Shown here: in pieces, positions 42,366 to 44,734 of the stretch
Numbering within the stretch: position 1 is the stretch's first letter
Layout: the number at the start of each line of letters is the position of its first letter
Origin: SKZT01 sp964478625
GTDB lineage: Bacteria > Desulfobacterota > Desulfobacteria > Desulfobacterales > SKZT01
Length of the DNA stretch: 44,734 nt
Assembly (NCBI GenBank): GCA_964478625.1
Contig: CAYZJH010000025.1
Span: 1-44,734 of the forward strand
Direction: 5' to 3'
Program-made: the position numbers and the translations under genes
The notes under the pieces: generated by a model
Databases searched by the model: none
What the model was told of the DNA's origin: nothing
What the model saw: only the letters and a program-made list of their open reading frames with translations

Positions 42366-43069
42366 TGCCGGCTTCATCAGACCAACACCATATATGGTTG
42401 ACTGAATGGATGACAAGGCGGAGGATAGAACTCTGGGGTGTGGCGGATCTCAGGGATTTTTTAACGCCATGTGATGACACCGGTCATCATTTTCCTTTCG
42501 GAATTTCATGGGCTGTTCCCATGAATCCTTTGATCATGGCCGGTATTCAAAAGGGTCCTAACCGGGAATATGCCGATGAATATGCTCGTGTGAACAGGAT
42601 TATCCACGAATTGTCAGAAAACTTGTCGGCGGAGATTGGAGCCCTTGGTATCAGAGCTAAGCCATTGGCTGTGTCGGACCGTACCGATCAGATCAATATC
42701 AAAGGAGATTTTCCCCATAAAACCGCGGCAACGCGTGCAGGATTGGGTTGGGTCGGGCGTCACTGTCAGCTTGTTACCCGAAAGTTTGGTTCATGGGTAC
42801 GCTTGGGGACCGTTTTTACGGACATGAAACTTTGCTGTTCACAACCGGTTGTGCGGCATTTTTGCGGAAATTGCACAAAATGTGTGCAAGTCTGCCCGGC
42901 AAAAGCACTGAAAGGAAATTCATGGTACCCAGGAATTCCGCGAGAGCAAATTCTGGATGCCGTGGCTTGCGACCGATGGAAAAAAGAACACTACTATCAT
43001 TTTCATAAGGGGCACAATTGCGGTATTTGTTCAGCGGTCTGCCCCTATGGATTAAAACGGGTACCCTGA
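42365..43069 (+). CDS. QueG-like iron-sulfur protein (short epoxyqueuosine-reductase homologue)
   Basis: 234 residues. The C-terminal half has two 4Fe-4S cluster motifs, CGNCTKCVQVCPAKALKG and CGICSAVCPYG, and upstream the segment FPHKTAATRAGLGWVGRHCQ, which marks the QueG/COG1600 family. True QueG is about 350 residues, with further C-terminal HEAT-like repeats; this one lacks them. It may therefore be a family paralogue with another electron-transfer role common in anaerobes. It starts inside the end of the EamA gene, and its function may relate to the transported compound. QueA and Tgt are encoded 16 kb away, so a queuosine role stays possible but unproven. Confidence 0.82.
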   Translation: MPASSDQHHIWLTEWMTRRRIELWGVADLRDFLTPCDDTGHHFPFGISWAVPMNPLIMAGIQKGPNREYADEYARVNRIIHELSENLSAEIGALGIRAKPLAVSDRTDQINIKGDFPHKTAATRAGLGWVGRHCQLVTRKFGSWVRLGTVFTDMKLCCSQPVVRHFCGNCTKCVQVCPAKALKGNSWYPGIPREQILDAVACDRWKKEHYYHFHKGHNCGICSAVCPYGLKRVP

Positions 43070-43227
43070 CCATAAAAAATTTCCGCTGATTGATTCGGTT
43101 GCAATAGCTTCAGGAACAGGCGCATTATCTTTGTCCATTTGCCATTCCGCATTGGAATGTTGATTACCCCTGAAAATGCCCGGAAAAGTCGGTAGAAATC
43201 AATTATTCCGGCCGGTAGTTTCCCTTA

Positions 43228-44691
43228 CTAATGAAAAATTCCTGCACCTACCGGGCATTCTTCCGGGCGGGGTCTGTTTTCAGCCTCTGCTGACAGCACT
43301 TTCAGCAAGCATTGATACTGGGGTGCCGCATGCAATAATTTGGGTCCGATGGATACAAGTTTTGCCACTTGCTCCTTGCTCAGTTTGAATGATGTCGGCA
43401 GATCCAGGTAGTAGCGTGCGCTCTCACCGGGAATTTGATTTGCGGCTTCGAAATTGATCTCGATCACATAGGGATCGATTTGGGTTTCAAAAGGAAACGG
43501 CTTGGGAGCATCGGGACAATAACTAGAAAGCAATTCAGTGCATGCCTGATCATCTTTTTGAGTCTGCACCCGCTCATAAAGAACCTCTCGCAATCTATTC
43601 ACGCTGTCATAACTGTAATTATCCATAGCCACGGTAGCTGTTTTTGCCGCCACAGTGAAAAATCCAGGTGGTTTCTCTTTACGGCTGATTTGATCTTCAC
43701 TTTGGGTCCTGGCATTGACGATAATCAACACAATTTTCTGGATTTCCCCCTGATTGATCCGCGTGCGGATAAAACCCCGATCAAAGGCATCCAGAATAGA
43801 TCTTGCACCAATGTTATCCGATAAACCGCCATCCATCAGATGAATATGGTCATTTTCCTTGTTTAGATAACCGCTCAGATTTTTAGCGGCATGGTAACGG
43901 CCAGTCATCCAATTTTTGGGGATCAGCGCATTTTCATACCACCAGGGCGCTGTATAGCCTTCGGGTACAGGATAATTTTTCAGGCTTATGGGAGTCAAAA
44001 GATATGGAAAAGCTGAGGATGCCGCTACTGCATTGGAGACTCGGTACAAATCCAAACGGGACCCAATTGCATCAAAAAAGTCCTGAGTGAATTCAAAACG
44101 CCGATCATTGCCTAAATTGGTGGCGTTGAGAATTACAAAAGGCTTTCCATGCTTTTCAAGCTGTTTAAAAATGGCGGCATCAAAAATATTTTTGTCGTAG
44201 TAATCAGCTGCCATATCAATGCGGCTGAAATAAGGGGAAGCCAACCAGATCCAATTCACCGGGTTGAAAAGTCGTCTAGTCAATGCCCCTTGAATGTTGT
44301 ATTCCAGAAAACGTGCCCGGAAATCTTCAAACAAGCGATCCCTGAATAGTCCATAATAAGCTGCGGTAAAAGAACCTCCCGATACCGAGGAGATGCAGTC
44401 CACTTCATCCAAAAGACGTTTTTCAATGTCATCAACAAAAATAACCGTGTCTCGCAAGGCCTCCATAACAGCATAAGACAAAGCGGCTGCTCGTGTTCCG
44501 CCTCCGGAAAACATGAGACAAACAAAAAGTGAATCACTGTTCAGTGATCCGGAATCGAGGGCATCAAACCGATAACCGGACTTGGAATCAAAGGTGTGGC
44601 TCTGATCGTTAACAATGTAATGGGCACAACCTGCAAAGAGAATCAGAACTGTAAAAAGAATAACCGAGCAAATTCCGTGCTTTTTAATCAT
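43228..44691 (-). CDS. Patatin-like phospholipase, lipoprotein
   Basis: 487 residues. N-terminal lipobox LFAGC with Cys22 predicts a lipid-anchored envelope protein. The patatin domain shows the oxyanion-hole segment FSGGGTRAAALSY (63-67 GGGTR), the nucleophile motif SVSGGS with Ser104 (GxSxG with the first Gly replaced by Ser), and MDGGLSDN with the catalytic Asp. These enzymes hydrolyse acyl esters of lipids. The ribosome binding site GAGGAGG, 5 bases ahead of the ATG at 44691, is strong. The C-terminal half (after about 330) contains regions I do not recognise. No partner gene is visible inside the window. Confidence 0.9.
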   Translation of the reverse strand: MIKKHGICSVILFTVLILFAGCAHYIVNDQSHTFDSKSGYRFDALDSGSLNSDSLFVCLMFSGGGTRAAALSYAVMEALRDTVIFVDDIEKRLLDEVDCISSVSGGSFTAAYYGLFRDRLFEDFRARFLEYNIQGALTRRLFNPVNWIWLASPYFSRIDMAADYYDKNIFDAAIFKQLEKHGKPFVILNATNLGNDRRFEFTQDFFDAIGSRLDLYRVSNAVAASSAFPYLLTPISLKNYPVPEGYTAPWWYENALIPKNWMTGRYHAAKNLSGYLNKENDHIHLMDGGLSDNIGARSILDAFDRGFIRTRINQGEIQKIVLIIVNARTQSEDQISRKEKPPGFFTVAAKTATVAMDNYSYDSVNRLREVLYERVQTQKDDQACTELLSSYCPDAPKPFPFETQIDPYVIEINFEAANQIPGESARYYLDLPTSFKLSKEQVAKLVSIGPKLLHAAPQYQCLLKVLSAEAENRPRPEECPVGAGIFH

Positions 44692-44734
44692 TCTGCCTCC
44701 TCGAATTCGATAATCAACGGCATGAGAGATGATG

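Noticed and set aside
1..44734. CRISPR array, tRNA, rRNA or intact insertion sequence
   Set aside because: No regularly spaced direct repeats, no tRNA-like TTCGA arms in gaps, and no transposase were recognised by reading; a tRNA or IS scan was not possible here.

Overview
The window reads as a chromosome segment of a strictly anaerobic, completely oxidising deltaproteobacterium (Desulfobacterota, Desulfobacterales- or Syntrophobacter-like). The signs are a full methylmalonyl-CoA pathway, non-pyrrolysine MttB-type methyltransferases with a corrinoid partner, a KamA-like radical SAM protein, a TRAP transporter, a PAS/sigma-54 regulator with a cysteine-rich PAS domain, and REP-like GTCATTCCGGCGAA elements. 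No sulfate-reduction gene lies in the window, so the lineage is inferred.

Layout. 1-1167: 3' part of a biotin carboxylase/biotin carrier subunit (acyl-CoA carboxylase). 1279-4616: small hypothetical genes and an AT-rich gene graveyard, holding an HNH endonuclease gene interrupted by one TAA, frameshifted Phd and VapC remnants and a possible further broken gene. 4789-5499: DUF554 membrane protein. 6032-9053 (minus): three-gene TRAP transporter of the TakP type. 9268-10730 (minus): an EamA permease and a membrane-anchored hypothetical protein. 11103-11743 (plus): intact vapBC with a good promoter and an adjacent palindrome. 11987-19404 (minus): six co-directional genes (MttB-like, asparagine synthetase, PhnP-like metallo-hydrolase, MttB-like, corrinoid protein, MttB-like), preceded on the same strand by a 362-residue unknown and a divergent KamA-like radical SAM protein (to 22174). 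22378-23427 (minus): LpxR-type outer-membrane lipid A deacylase.

23529-26649 (plus): a Cys-rich small protein missed by length filters, a DUF2065 protein, queA, tgt and a NifU-like scaffold closed by a clear terminator; then an aminotransferase. 28020-38248 (plus): methylmalonyl-CoA epimerase, mutase, MeaB GTPase, carboxyltransferase beta subunit, a small accessory subunit, a 5S/biotin-carrier fusion, sucC and sucD. Together these interconvert propionyl-CoA and succinate, probably with carboxyl transfer to or from oxaloacetate/pyruvate. A palindrome typical of TetR-family operators lies upstream of the mutase gene. 38383-44691: PAS/sigma-54 activator, SfsA, a zinc-ribbon protein, a second EamA permease, a QueG-like ferredoxin-type protein and a patatin-like lipoprotein.

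The best candidate for an undescribed system is the MttB/AsnB/metallo-hydrolase/corrinoid cluster. It combines three methyltransferase-superfamily proteins and one corrinoid protein with an amide-forming enzyme and a hydrolase, and it lacks a visible corrinoid activase or methyl acceptor enzyme. Its substrate cannot be read from the sequence.
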